NCBI RefSeq assembly: GCF_000427625.1
Contig: NZ_KE386569.1
Location: 3,466,854-3,530,853, forward strand
Direction of reading: 5' to 3'
Source of the DNA: Methylobacter luteus IMV-B-3098
GTDB taxonomy: Bacteria > Pseudomonadota > Gammaproteobacteria > Methylococcales > Methylomonadaceae
DNA length: 64,000 nt
The notes under the pieces were generated by a model. The model was given only the letters and a program-made list of their open reading frames with translations. It was not told the DNA's origin and ran no database searches. Below, piece after piece: positions 25,915 through 34,376 of this stretch. Position 1 is the stretch's first letter, and the number at the start of each line of letters is the position of its first letter. The translations under genes were made by a program, and so were the position numbers.

Positions 25915-26032
25915 CAGCATATTAACAACCTATAAATCGAGGGCTTAAGCTCGACTAAGATAGTTTATCCTGCAAAATCTCGACGTAACGTATAGCCGCT
26001 ATTTTGGGCTAGGCGTAGCACCCGTCATAATT

Positions 26033-26051
26033 GAATGGATGTTATCCATTC
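26033..26051. repeat. Inverted repeat GAATGGAT-3-ATCCATTC
   Basis: A perfect 8-bp inverted repeat with a three-base centre lies in the 177-base gap before the flippase gene. No T-run follows. It could be an operator or an mRNA hairpin; nothing else decides between these. Confidence 0.4.
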
Positions 26052-26091
26052 CCTCTAAAATTCCAATCTTGACATAAAGCTGTTAGTAGCA

Positions 26092-27363
26092 ATGAAATTT
26101 ATTTTTTCCCTGGGGGGATTAGCCGCTCTGAATCTGGCTATTGCCATGGCTACCCAATGGCTGGTTCTGGTCTATATAGGTCCCGGCGCCGATACCGATG
26201 CCTATTTTTCGGCACAGGTGCTGACCTTAATTCCACTGACAATTTTGAGCGATATTCTGATCAGGGTGCTGGTGCCTTTGTTAACGGGGTTATCCAGGGA
26301 ATATTTGACCGGAACCGTAAAATCTTTGCTGCTACAGTCACTTTTAGGTTATGTTGTGATGGCGGTCATACTGGGATTATCGGCTTATTTGTGGGTTCCG
26401 CTGTTATCGCCGGGACTTTCGGGCCAGTCGCTCGACTTGACGATTGAAATGGCTGAAGTGATGTCCGTTACACTGATTTTTGGCGGGCTGACAACGGTGT
26501 TGAAATCGGCTTATCATGCCGAGCAACGTTTCATTTATCCGGAACTGTCGCAATTGATCGCCAGTATTGTCGTGCTAGTCGGCGTGTTCCATGCCATACC
26601 CGTTTATGGCATCACATCAGTCGCCTGGGGGGCTGTCATACGATGGACATTATGGACTGTGATGTTGTGCAGATGGGTCGATTGGCGGGCGCCCTCACTA
26701 TATGATCGTGCGATGGTTAAAACGGTCCGGCAACGCGCGCGCGTCCTGTTATTGGGCGCATCCATTTACAAAACCGGTCCTGTTATTGACCGTTATTTGG
26801 CTTCACTCGGTCCCGTAGGTGGTATCAGCTTGTTGACCTTCGGCAATCAGCTTTATGGGGCATTTCTGGCGATCACAGATAAAGTATTCGCCACGCCTTT
26901 GCTGTCGTTTGCGGCAAAGAATATGAAATCGGGCGATAATTCTCAGCTTTGGCGGAATTACCGGCAGAAACTGCTGCTGACCGGGGCGATGACACTGGCC
27001 GTATGGGCTTTAGTTGGTTTATGCGGGAAATGGGGGTTGAATGTGCTGGTCGGCTATGGGAAATTCGGCGCGGGACAAATCGATATGTTGTGGCAGCTCA
27101 TGACGGTGATGGGCGGCATGCTGGTTGCAGGCATGGCGGGTCAGTTGGCGAGCAATTGCCTTTATGCATTGGGCCGAACAACTGTAGTCGTCAGGCTTGC
27201 GATGATCAATTTTTTCATTTGCGCGGGTATAAAAGTGCTGGCGTTTAATGCATTGGGCATTGTCGGCATCGCAACCGGAATTGTCGCTTATCAGTTATTA
27301 AATGCTGTTGGATTACATGTCGCGCTGATGCGTGAATTAAAGCAAGTCGGTAATTTGGCCTGA
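26092..27363 (+). CDS. MurJ/MviN-like lipid flippase (Wzx-like role)
   Basis: 423 residues, almost entirely hydrophobic with about twelve membrane segments. The N-terminus LAALNLAIAMATQWLVLVYI followed by GPGADTDAYFSAQ is typical of the MurJ branch of the MOP exporter superfamily, and LVPLLTGLSRE and LKSAYHAEQRF fit too. In this cluster it more likely flips an undecaprenyl-linked glycan unit than lipid II, because it sits among glycosyltransferases and is shorter than housekeeping MurJ (about 510 residues). That role is inference. Confidence 0.75.
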   Translation: MKFIFSLGGLAALNLAIAMATQWLVLVYIGPGADTDAYFSAQVLTLIPLTILSDILIRVLVPLLTGLSREYLTGTVKSLLLQSLLGYVVMAVILGLSAYLWVPLLSPGLSGQSLDLTIEMAEVMSVTLIFGGLTTVLKSAYHAEQRFIYPELSQLIASIVVLVGVFHAIPVYGITSVAWGAVIRWTLWTVMLCRWVDWRAPSLYDRAMVKTVRQRARVLLLGASIYKTGPVIDRYLASLGPVGGISLLTFGNQLYGAFLAITDKVFATPLLSFAAKNMKSGDNSQLWRNYRQKLLLTGAMTLAVWALVGLCGKWGLNVLVGYGKFGAGQIDMLWQLMTVMGGMLVAGMAGQLASNCLYALGRTTVVVRLAMINFFICAGIKVLAFNALGIVGIATGIVAYQLLNAVGLHVALMRELKQVGNLA

Positions 27364-27394
27364 GATCGCCTGGTGAAAGGTGAGGGATTTGTCA

Positions 27395-27400
27395 TATAAT
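27395..27400 (+). promoter_or_regulatory. Promoter -10 candidate
   Basis: TATAAT lies 45 bases before the ATG at 27445. The matching -35 (GGTGAA at 27372-27377, 17-base spacer) is weak. It may give the glycosyltransferase genes from 27445 their own transcript. Confidence 0.35.
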
Positions 27401-27444
27401 GCGTTAGCTAGCGTCTATAGCGATATTAAAAAACCGGGAATTTT

Positions 27445-28116
27445 ATGATTCGTATCATTATAGGTTTCGATCAGCGAGAGGCTGTCGCATACCATACATT
27501 TTGTCAGAGTATTCTGGAAAAGGCTTCGGAGCCTGTTTCATTTACGCCATTGGCATTAAATTCTCTCAATATTTACCGGGAAACCCATACAGACGGCAGC
27601 AATACCTTTATTTATTCGCGTTTCCTTACGCCTTTTCTGTGTGATTTTCAAGGCTGGGCGATTTTTGCCGATGGTGACATGATTTGCCGCGATGATATCG
27701 CCAAATTGTGGGCATTGCGCGATGACAGTAAAGCGGTGTTATGCATCAAGCACGATTACAAAACCAAGGAACACAACAAATACCTTGGCAATAAAAATCT
27801 TGATTACCCCAGAAAAAACTGGTCCAGTCTGGTTTTGTGGAATTGTTCTCACCCTAAGCATAAAATCCTGACGCCTGAATTCGTCATGCAACAGACAGGC
27901 GCTTTCCTGCACCGCTTTACATGGCTTGACGATAATGAAATAGGCGAATTGCCCAAGGAATGGAACTGGCTGACCACCGAATACGAAGACAATTACGAGG
28001 CGAAACTGCTGCACTATACGCTCGGAACACCTTGCTTCAAGGATTACTGGGATGCTGACATGGCGGATGAGTGGCATGATTGTTTTGCTCGCACACAAGA
28101 CGGCATGCACGTATAA
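27445..28116 (+). CDS. GT8-like glycosyltransferase
   Basis: 223 residues. It starts MIRIIIGFDQREAVAYHTF, a pattern of short GT8-like transferases. The DXD metal motif is in IFADGDMICRDDI near residue 75. YETDYKTKE-like and KNWSSLVLWNC blocks follow, and LPKEWNWLTTEYED is near the C-terminus. It probably transfers a sugar in the cytoplasm to the growing glycan. The gene downstream may overlap its end depending on the start used. Confidence 0.75.
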   Translation: MIRIIIGFDQREAVAYHTFCQSILEKASEPVSFTPLALNSLNIYRETHTDGSNTFIYSRFLTPFLCDFQGWAIFADGDMICRDDIAKLWALRDDSKAVLCIKHDYKTKEHNKYLGNKNLDYPRKNWSSLVLWNCSHPKHKILTPEFVMQQTGAFLHRFTWLDDNEIGELPKEWNWLTTEYEDNYEAKLLHYTLGTPCFKDYWDADMADEWHDCFARTQDGMHV

Positions 28117-28153
28117 AAACAATCATTGCCTTGGCCTGAAACATTCGTTTAGC

Positions 28154-29314
28154 GTGACCATTCCAATTTATCATAAACTGTCCACTTTTCTGGGCCATAT
28201 ACGGCTTTTTGCAAAAAAAGAACCCGAACCCTATCATTTGTTCATCATTGATGGGCCGAATGCCATTAAAATCTCGGAATTGCTGGTCAATAGCGGTTCG
28301 TCTCTCGCGCTTAGATTCATCGCCTCGGCGCACTATCTGACCCGACTGGATAAAACGGATGCCTCGCTGGAACAGCGCATGGTTGGCTGGCAGTTAGCCA
28401 CGCTTTTTAAAGGCGCATGGCGTTATTTGCGAGCCTGCAAAAATGCGCATCAGAAAATTCCGTCTATTTCGGAACTTACAGCGTTAACCAATCGCGAATG
28501 CATAGAAAGCCACATTAAAAGCAATGTCCGGCAAATTAAGTCGGTGGTCGTCTTTAACGAACGAAACCCTTTTCCGGCATACGCGGTAGCCAGCGCCAAA
28601 AAACATGCTATCGCTACAGCCTGCATCCAGCATGGCGCGGTTGTTGAAAATTATTTTCCGGTTTACGTTGATAGTTATTTTACCTGGTCTGATTATTATT
28701 CCTGGCTTTTAGAACGGCGCGTTCCGGGACTCAAGACACGCTGCATCGGGCGTCTGGGCTACAAAATGCCTTTACCCTCACCGCGAAGCGAAAAACCCAA
28801 CAAGTTATTATTGGTGCTGCAACCTGCCGATGTCAGTATCGCCAGAGAGGAGCTTTTGTCGCATTTTCAACAAATCCTTGAGGTCTGCTACCGCTTTTTC
28901 GATACTATTACCCTGCGCCCTCATCCCAGCGACAATATTATGCCGGATATTGCCGCGTTCATAGGCAACCGCTCTTTTTCCGTTGACTCGGGACCTCTCG
29001 AGACTGCGTTGTCCCGGCATGCCATCACCCTTTCGCTTTACTCCACCGTCCTGTTTGAAGCGCCGCTGTTTGACAGCCTGCCTGTGCAATATCTTGCCAG
29101 TTATTTGTCCGTCGAACTGATGCACAGATGCGAACTGCAGGCCGAATCTCCGGAAGATCTACAAGCCATTATCAAAAGCCTGCAAGATAAAACCTATTTT
29201 GACGCCTGTCTGGAGAATGCAAAGCAATACGCCGAACAACGGATGATGGCCGGTGATAGCGCCGCCTTGTTTAGCCTACTCGAACAAAACGCAACCCCCA
29301 TGAATATGCTATGA
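28154..29314 (+). CDS. Putative glycosyltransferase, GT-B-like, uncertain start
   Basis: About 386 residues from GTG 28154. The frame is open back to 28052, but that part overlaps the previous gene and reads unlike a protein N-terminus, so I prefer 28154 although no strong ribosome site precedes it. Landmarks are VVFNERNPFPAYAVASA, ATACIQHGAVVENYFP and ITLRPHPSDNIMPD, with LSLYSTVLFEAPLFD late. The QHG and RPHPSD blocks recall capsule and teichoic polymerase-type GT-B enzymes. The exact family is not recognised. It overlaps the next gene by four bases (ATGA). Confidence 0.6.
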   Translation: MTIPIYHKLSTFLGHIRLFAKKEPEPYHLFIIDGPNAIKISELLVNSGSSLALRFIASAHYLTRLDKTDASLEQRMVGWQLATLFKGAWRYLRACKNAHQKIPSISELTALTNRECIESHIKSNVRQIKSVVVFNERNPFPAYAVASAKKHAIATACIQHGAVVENYFPVYVDSYFTWSDYYSWLLERRVPGLKTRCIGRLGYKMPLPSPRSEKPNKLLLVLQPADVSIAREELLSHFQQILEVCYRFFDTITLRPHPSDNIMPDIAAFIGNRSFSVDSGPLETALSRHAITLSLYSTVLFEAPLFDSLPVQYLASYLSVELMHRCELQAESPEDLQAIIKSLQDKTYFDACLENAKQYAEQRMMAGDSAALFSLLEQNATPMNML

Positions 29315-30225
29315 CCGAAGTCCATGTCATTCTCTCAACTTACAATGGCGAGCGTTTTTTAAAGGAACAGCTCGAATCCATTCTTGCTCAGCGCTCGGTG
29401 TCAATCAAACTCTACATACGTGATGACGGATCAAGCGATGGAACTCGGACTATATTGACGTCCTTTGCGCAAAACCATGCCCATATCGAAATAGACTATG
29501 GCGATAACATGGGTGTCATAAACAGTTTTTTTGCTTTGCTTAAGAAGATTCCGCCGGATGCCGGGTTTGTGGCTTTTGCCGACCAGGACGACATCTGGTT
29601 GCCCGACAAGCTCACCCGTGCAGTTGATCGGATAAAAAACTCGTCAGGGCCGGCCATGTACTGTTCCTGCTATAAAGCCATTGACGAAAACGGGCGTTTT
29701 CTCTGGCAATCTCAGTTGCCTGCAAAAGAGATCAGCTTCAAAAATGCCATCGTGCAAAATATCACGACAGGTTGCACAGTGGTTATAAACAAGAGCCTGT
29801 TGAGTATGCTGAAAATAAACCAGGTTAATACCAAAAATCTGGTCATGCATGATTGGTGGGTCTATCTGGTGGCCACCTGCTTCGGACAGGTCATCTACGA
29901 CCAGGAGCCTTCTATGCTGTACAGGCAGCATGGCGGCAATGTAGTCGGCGCAAAAAACGGCTTCGCTTTTTGGCTGGGCAGGATCAAACGTTTTTTTCTG
30001 AATCGGAAGAAGAACTCCAGAATTGCCCAGTCCAAGGAATTTCTTGAACGGTATAAAAGCGATCTAAGCGCCGATGACGTACACTTGCTTTCGACCTTTA
30101 TTGCTTACCGGCAAGCCGGGTTATTACAGAGAATAGGTTATGCTATTGAAACTCCGTTATACATGCAAAAAAAAACTGATAATCTCATTTTAAAACTACA
30201 GTTGATTCTAAACAGTGCATACTGA
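29311..30225 (+). CDS. GT2 glycosyltransferase, rhamnosyltransferase-like
   Basis: 304 residues. Family A landmarks are VHVILSTYNGERFLKEQLES, IRDDGSSDGT, AFADQDDIWLPDKL (DXD block) and VMHDWWVYLVATCFG with YRQHGGNVVGA. These match rhamnosyltransferases of the RfbF/RgpF-neighbour type. It would use dTDP-rhamnose from the rfb genes. An intrinsic terminator follows 10 bases after the stop. Confidence 0.88.
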   Translation: MTEVHVILSTYNGERFLKEQLESILAQRSVSIKLYIRDDGSSDGTRTILTSFAQNHAHIEIDYGDNMGVINSFFALLKKIPPDAGFVAFADQDDIWLPDKLTRAVDRIKNSSGPAMYCSCYKAIDENGRFLWQSQLPAKEISFKNAIVQNITTGCTVVINKSLLSMLKINQVNTKNLVMHDWWVYLVATCFGQVIYDQEPSMLYRQHGGNVVGAKNGFAFWLGRIKRFFLNRKKNSRIAQSKEFLERYKSDLSADDVHLLSTFIAYRQAGLLQRIGYAIETPLYMQKKTDNLILKLQLILNSAY

Positions 30226-30234
30226 CATCAGGCC

Positions 30235-30263
30235 AAACTCATCGCGGAAGGCGCGAGTTTTTT
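30235..30263 (+). terminator. Intrinsic terminator
   Basis: AAACTC-at-CGC-ggaag-GCG-c-GAGTTT followed by TTT forms a hairpin with a T-run right after the GT2 gene. It probably ends the transcript that begins upstream of 24126 or 27445. Confidence 0.65.
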
Positions 30264-30264
30264 G

Positions 30265-30290
30265 CTATCATTGAAAATCAAAAATGATAG
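30265..30290. repeat. Inverted repeat CTATCATT-10-AATGATAG
   Basis: A perfect 8-bp inverted repeat immediately follows the terminator. It has no T-run. It could be a second hairpin or a regulatory site for the gene at 30462. Confidence 0.35.
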
Positions 30291-30461
30291 GCGAATACTC
30301 CGATATGTCTTCATATATCTTGTCTTTTAAGCATAATTGTCCTGCCTGGCTGTACATGAAGCTGGACATTGAATTTAAAACTGAATTTACCGGGCTCAAA
30401 AACTAACGAGGCGGTATACTCGTCGTTTTGTTCCTAAAATTTCTGAACTATATTGCTTAAT

Positions 30462-30980
30462 ATGATCAGGCGCTTATATAACTGGATTAGATATAGAAAC
30501 AACCCCATCGGCTATTTCAGGAAGCAAGGGGTGACTTTCGGCGATAATTGCCGGTTAATCGGTAAAAATGATTTTGGTTCGGAACCTTATTTGATAACGA
30601 TAGGCAATCATGTCAGTATCACTTCCAGCACGTTTATCACTCATGACGGAGGCGTCTGGATTTTTCGTGAAAAAGCCCCTTCCATCGATATAATCAAGCC
30701 GATCAAAATAGGCAATAATGTGTTTATTGGTGCTGAGTGCTTGATTTTACCAGGTGCCACGATAGGTGATAATGTCGTCATTGGCGCAAGAAGCGTCGTC
30801 ACCAAAGATTTGCCGGCAAATGCTGTTTACGCGGGCGTTCCCGCAAGGTTTATCAAGACAGCCGAGGATTATTGGAACGGTATGCAGGCCAATATTATTC
30901 ATACAAAAGGCCTTTCTAGAGCTAAAAAAAAGGCTTTTTTAATACAACAAGCATCATTGATGAGTAAAAAACAGCTTTAG
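30462..30980 (+). CDS. Hexapeptide-repeat O-acetyltransferase
   Basis: 172 residues from ATG 30462 (TTG at 30453 is an alternative). It contains left-handed beta-helix repeats: [59 protein letters not shown] and the closing [11 protein letters not shown]. The catalytic-type His is in FITHDGG. It is the size of WbbJ/NeuO-like sugar O-acetyltransferases and would use acetyl-CoA to modify a sugar. It stands alone, with gaps of about 230 bases on both sides. Confidence 0.85.
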   Translation: MIRRLYNWIRYRNNPIGYFRKQGVTFGDNCRLIGKNDFGSEPYLITIGNHVSITSSTFITHDGGVWIFREKAPSIDIIKPIKIGNNVFIGAECLILPGATIGDNVVIGARSVVTKDLPANAVYAGVPARFIKTAEDYWNGMQANIIHTKGLSRAKKKAFLIQQASLMSKKQL

Positions 30981-31207
30981 GAGTTGTAGTTGTTGAAGCG
31001 GATTCATAGCCCTATGTTTTCGATAACAGTGGCTCTTTAATGTCAAAGATTAGAATCTTGTTTTAGAATGGACCAATTTATAGACAGTCCGCAAGATATT
31101 CTTTCTATGTCTGCCCATTGATAATAGAAAGCCGATGCCCTTATTTGCGAACGCTATAAAGCGCATAAATATCCAAACTTGTGTTTCATCAGGCATGCGC
31201 CTAATAA

Positions 31208-32371
31208 ATGAGAGCTGTTTTGCATAATTTTGAGAAAGCCCCCATCTTCGTCTATGTCATTAATGTAGACTGGTATTTTGAGCTACACTGGCTCCAGCGC
31301 GCGCTTGCGACCTTGAATTCCGGGGCGGAGGTTCATCTGGTGATGGGGATGACGGATACTCGGCTGACGGACAGCTTCAGCCAATACGGGCTTGTTTGTC
31401 ATCAATGGAATATTGATCGCAAGTCTTTGAACCCCTTCTTTAATTTGAAAGGGCTAGTGGATCTTTATCAGTTGCTTAAATCCATTTCACCGGATGTAGT
31501 TCATGCCATTACCATCAAGCCTAATATTTATGTAGGATTGATTTGCCACTTACTAAAAATACCTTATTTATTAAGTATTACTGGCACCGGCATTATTTTT
31601 TCTGGCAAAGCTCTATCGACCAGATTGATAAGACCCGCTATTAGGCTGCTCTATAAGGCGTCAAAGAAAAAAGATATCAAACGCAGAATCATATTCGAAA
31701 ACAATGAGGACAGGGCATACTTCATCAATACCGGATTATGTGACAGTCACGAAGCGGTGACTATTCTTGGCGCTGGAGTGAATCCGGACATCTATGAACC
31801 AGCCGCTGAACGTGAAACCGATACGCCCATTATTTTGTTCGCGGCCCGGCTGTTATGGGATAAAGGCCTTGGCGATTTGATCGAAGCGGCAAAACGCCTG
31901 CGTAGTCAGGGCCTGAAATTTTCGATACAGGTTGCGGGTATCATCGATAATTCAACGGTTAATGCCATCGATCAACGGGTTCTGGAAGCCTGGAGCCGTG
32001 AAGGGGCAATAAAATGGCTGGGCACTGAAAAAAACATGCCCCGCTTGCTTGCGCAAGCCAATATCGTGGTATTGCCCACCTTTTATGGCGAGGGTGTGCC
32101 GCGCATTTTGATTGAGGCCGCATCTTGCGAAAGAGCGATTGTTGCGTCTGATATCCCCGGCTGTCGTGAAATAGTAAAACACGGTATTAACGGTTTGCTG
32201 GTGCCGGCCCGCGATATAGAAGCGCTGGCAGAGGCGCTTGCGCAGTTGATTCAAAATCCGGAGATCAGAAAAATGATGGGAAAACAAGGCCGAGAAATTG
32301 TCGAGCGTGACTTTTCCGAGCAGCAAGTGATTTCTGAAACACTGTCTTTATATAAAGAATTATTGCCATGA
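31208..32371 (+). CDS. GT4 glycosyltransferase
   Basis: 387 residues with GT-B fold. ILFAARLLWDKGLGDLIEAA is the donor-domain start, WLGTEKNMPRLLAQANIVVL and PTFYGEGVPRILIEAASCER contain the conserved acidic EGxPxxxxE motif, and HGINGLLVPARDIEALAEAL follows. It resembles the WbpH/WbjE-type transferases that add N-acetyl amino sugars next to WbpV, WbpL and WbpM. The stop overlaps the next ATG (ATGA). Confidence 0.88.
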   Translation: MRAVLHNFEKAPIFVYVINVDWYFELHWLQRALATLNSGAEVHLVMGMTDTRLTDSFSQYGLVCHQWNIDRKSLNPFFNLKGLVDLYQLLKSISPDVVHAITIKPNIYVGLICHLLKIPYLLSITGTGIIFSGKALSTRLIRPAIRLLYKASKKKDIKRRIIFENNEDRAYFINTGLCDSHEAVTILGAGVNPDIYEPAAERETDTPIILFAARLLWDKGLGDLIEAAKRLRSQGLKFSIQVAGIIDNSTVNAIDQRVLEAWSREGAIKWLGTEKNMPRLLAQANIVVLPTFYGEGVPRILIEAASCERAIVASDIPGCREIVKHGINGLLVPARDIEALAEALAQLIQNPEIRKMMGKQGREIVERDFSEQQVISETLSLYKELLP

Positions 32372-33318
32372 ATAAAGTGTTAGTTACGGGCGCCAATGGT
32401 TTTATAGGCAAAGCCTTGCTCGCAGAGCTTATTGCCGCCGGTTTTGATGTAAAAGGCGCAGTTCGCTCATCCGTATCCTGCACCGATCAGTCTGCTGCCA
32501 TTGTGGTTGGCGATATCAATGCCGGAACATTATGGCAGGACGCTTTGCTGGATATTGATGTCGTGGTGCATCTGGCCGCGCGCGTGCATGTCATGAAAGA
32601 AACGGTGGCTGATTCCCTACAGGCTTTTCGCGAAGTCAATGTGGCAGGGACTGAAAACCTTGCACGGCAGGCTGCGGCCAATGGCGTCAGGCGCTTTATT
32701 TATCTGAGTTCGATTAAGGTGAACGGCGACCAGACTGACAGGGCATTTTCTGCCGGCGATAATGTCACCCCTCAGGGCCCTTACGCCTTGTCCAAATGGG
32801 AAGCCGAGCAGGTACTGGGAAAAGTCAGTGCTGAAACCGGGCTGGAGATCGTGATTATCCGCCCGCCTTTGGCTTATGGGCCTGGCGTTAAAGGCAATTT
32901 TTTGCGTTTATTGAAGTTGGTCAAGTCGGGGTGCCCCTTGCCGCTGGGCAAGGTCAATAACAAGCGCAGCATGGTTAGCGTCGATAATCTATGTGATTTG
33001 ATCAAGACCTGTATTGATCATCCCAGTGCTGATGGCCAGGTCTTTCTGGTATCTGACGGCTATGATATGTCTACACTTGATCTGGTCAAAATGATGGCTA
33101 CTCATATGCGGCGATCGGTGCGATTGCTCTCGCTGCCTTTAGGCTGGTTATACGGATTAGGCAAAATAGCCGGTAAAAAGCCCGAGATAAGCCGGCTTTG
33201 TGCTTCATTGCAAGTTGATATTCAGCAAACCTGCAATAAGTTGCAATGGACACCGCCGTATTCAGTGGATGAAGAGGTAAGAAAAACGGTTGCCTGGTTT
33301 ATGGGGCAAAAGCAATAA
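32368..33318 (+). CDS. wbpV: NAD-dependent epimerase/reductase, WbpV-like
   Basis: 316 residues, extended SDR. The dinucleotide motif is KVLVTGANGFIGKALLAEL, followed by VVHLAARVHVMKE, the catalytic Ser in FIYLSSIKVNG, and YALSKWEAEQVL (YxxxK). This pattern is found in WbpV-type enzymes that make UDP-N-acetyl-fucosamine or quinovosamine from the WbpM product. It is coupled to the GT4 gene before it and ten bases from the WbpL-like gene after it. Confidence 0.8.
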   Translation: MNKVLVTGANGFIGKALLAELIAAGFDVKGAVRSSVSCTDQSAAIVVGDINAGTLWQDALLDIDVVVHLAARVHVMKETVADSLQAFREVNVAGTENLARQAAANGVRRFIYLSSIKVNGDQTDRAFSAGDNVTPQGPYALSKWEAEQVLGKVSAETGLEIVIIRPPLAYGPGVKGNFLRLLKLVKSGCPLPLGKVNNKRSMVSVDNLCDLIKTCIDHPSADGQVFLVSDGYDMSTLDLVKMMATHMRRSVRLLSLPLGWLYGLGKIAGKKPEISRLCASLQVDIQQTCNKLQWTPPYSVDEEVRKTVAWFMGQKQ

Positions 33319-33327
33319 AAGAACTGC

Positions 33328-34323
33328 ATGCTTATAATATTACTGTCAATTGGCGTATTATCGCTGTCATGGCTGAGCGTTTATTTTCTCAAGGCTTACG
33401 CACAAAATAATCTTTTGGATGTTCCAAACCAGCGCAGTTCCCATCGGATGCCGACCCCTAGAGGCGGTGGTTTGGGCATCGTTCTGGCCTTTTTCGTGGC
33501 TACTTTGATGCTGTTTCTTGGCGGAAGCATAGCTCTGACCGGTTTTCTGCCTATAATGACGAGTCTGCTGGTGGCCGGGATCGGTTTCTGGGATGATCAT
33601 CGGCACATACCGGCCCGTTGGCGTTTTTTAGTGCATATGGCAGCAGCGGGAATAGCTCTTTATATGATACAAGGGTTTCCATCTTTAGTCATAGGCGATT
33701 TACATGTGGAATTGGGTCTTTTGAGTTATGCGCTAGGCGTGGTTTATTTGGTCTGGCTGCTTAATCTGTTCAATTTTATGGATGGCATTGACGGGATCGC
33801 CGCTTCCGAAGCCATATTTATATCAGGAGCGTTGGCCGGCTTTTTGAGCTTTGTCGGTCATGAGCTTGCGCTTATCGCTTTTGCGTTGTGTTTTGCTTCA
33901 CTGGGTTTTTTATTGTGGAATTGGCCGAGGGCGAAAATTTTTATGGGCGATGTCGGCAGCGGATTTCTGGGGTTTGTATTGGGCCTGTTGATTTTAATGG
34001 CCGGCCATAGTGATCCCGTTTATGTTTATATCGGGCTGATTCTGTTCGCGGTCTTTATAACGGATGCTACTGTTACCTTGGTACGCCGTTATATTACCGG
34101 GCGGAAATGGTACGAAGCACATTGTTCTCATGCCTATCAGCAAGCCGCAAAACGATATGGTCACTTGAAAGTGATTCTGGTCGTATGGGGCATTAATTTA
34201 TGCTGGTTGTTGCCGGCCGCATCAGTTGTATTCAGATACCCGGCCTATGCGTTACCCGGATTAATAATAGCCTATTTGCCGCTGATTTATGTTACTGTTA
34301 AGTTTGAAGCAGGCAACGCATGA
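33328..34323 (+). CDS. wbpL: WbpL/WecA-family undecaprenyl-phosphate sugar-1-phosphate transferase
   Basis: 331 residues with about ten membrane segments. Landmarks are DVPNQRSSHRMPTPRGGGLG near residue 31, GFWDDHRHIPARWRF, the catalytic NLFNFMDGIDGIAA and the MGDVGSGFLGF loop. It starts glycan synthesis by transferring a sugar-1-phosphate (probably QuiNAc or FucNAc) from UDP to undecaprenyl phosphate in the inner membrane. The neighbours wbpV-like and wbpM-like supply that sugar. Confidence 0.9.
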   Translation: MLIILLSIGVLSLSWLSVYFLKAYAQNNLLDVPNQRSSHRMPTPRGGGLGIVLAFFVATLMLFLGGSIALTGFLPIMTSLLVAGIGFWDDHRHIPARWRFLVHMAAAGIALYMIQGFPSLVIGDLHVELGLLSYALGVVYLVWLLNLFNFMDGIDGIAASEAIFISGALAGFLSFVGHELALIAFALCFASLGFLLWNWPRAKIFMGDVGSGFLGFVLGLLILMAGHSDPVYVYIGLILFAVFITDATVTLVRRYITGRKWYEAHCSHAYQQAAKRYGHLKVILVVWGINLCWLLPAASVVFRYPAYALPGLIIAYLPLIYVTVKFEAGNA

Positions 34324-34376
34324 ACCAATGATAGTTTGGTATACTGCAGTGTTTTGTAAGATGTTACTTTTTCTTC

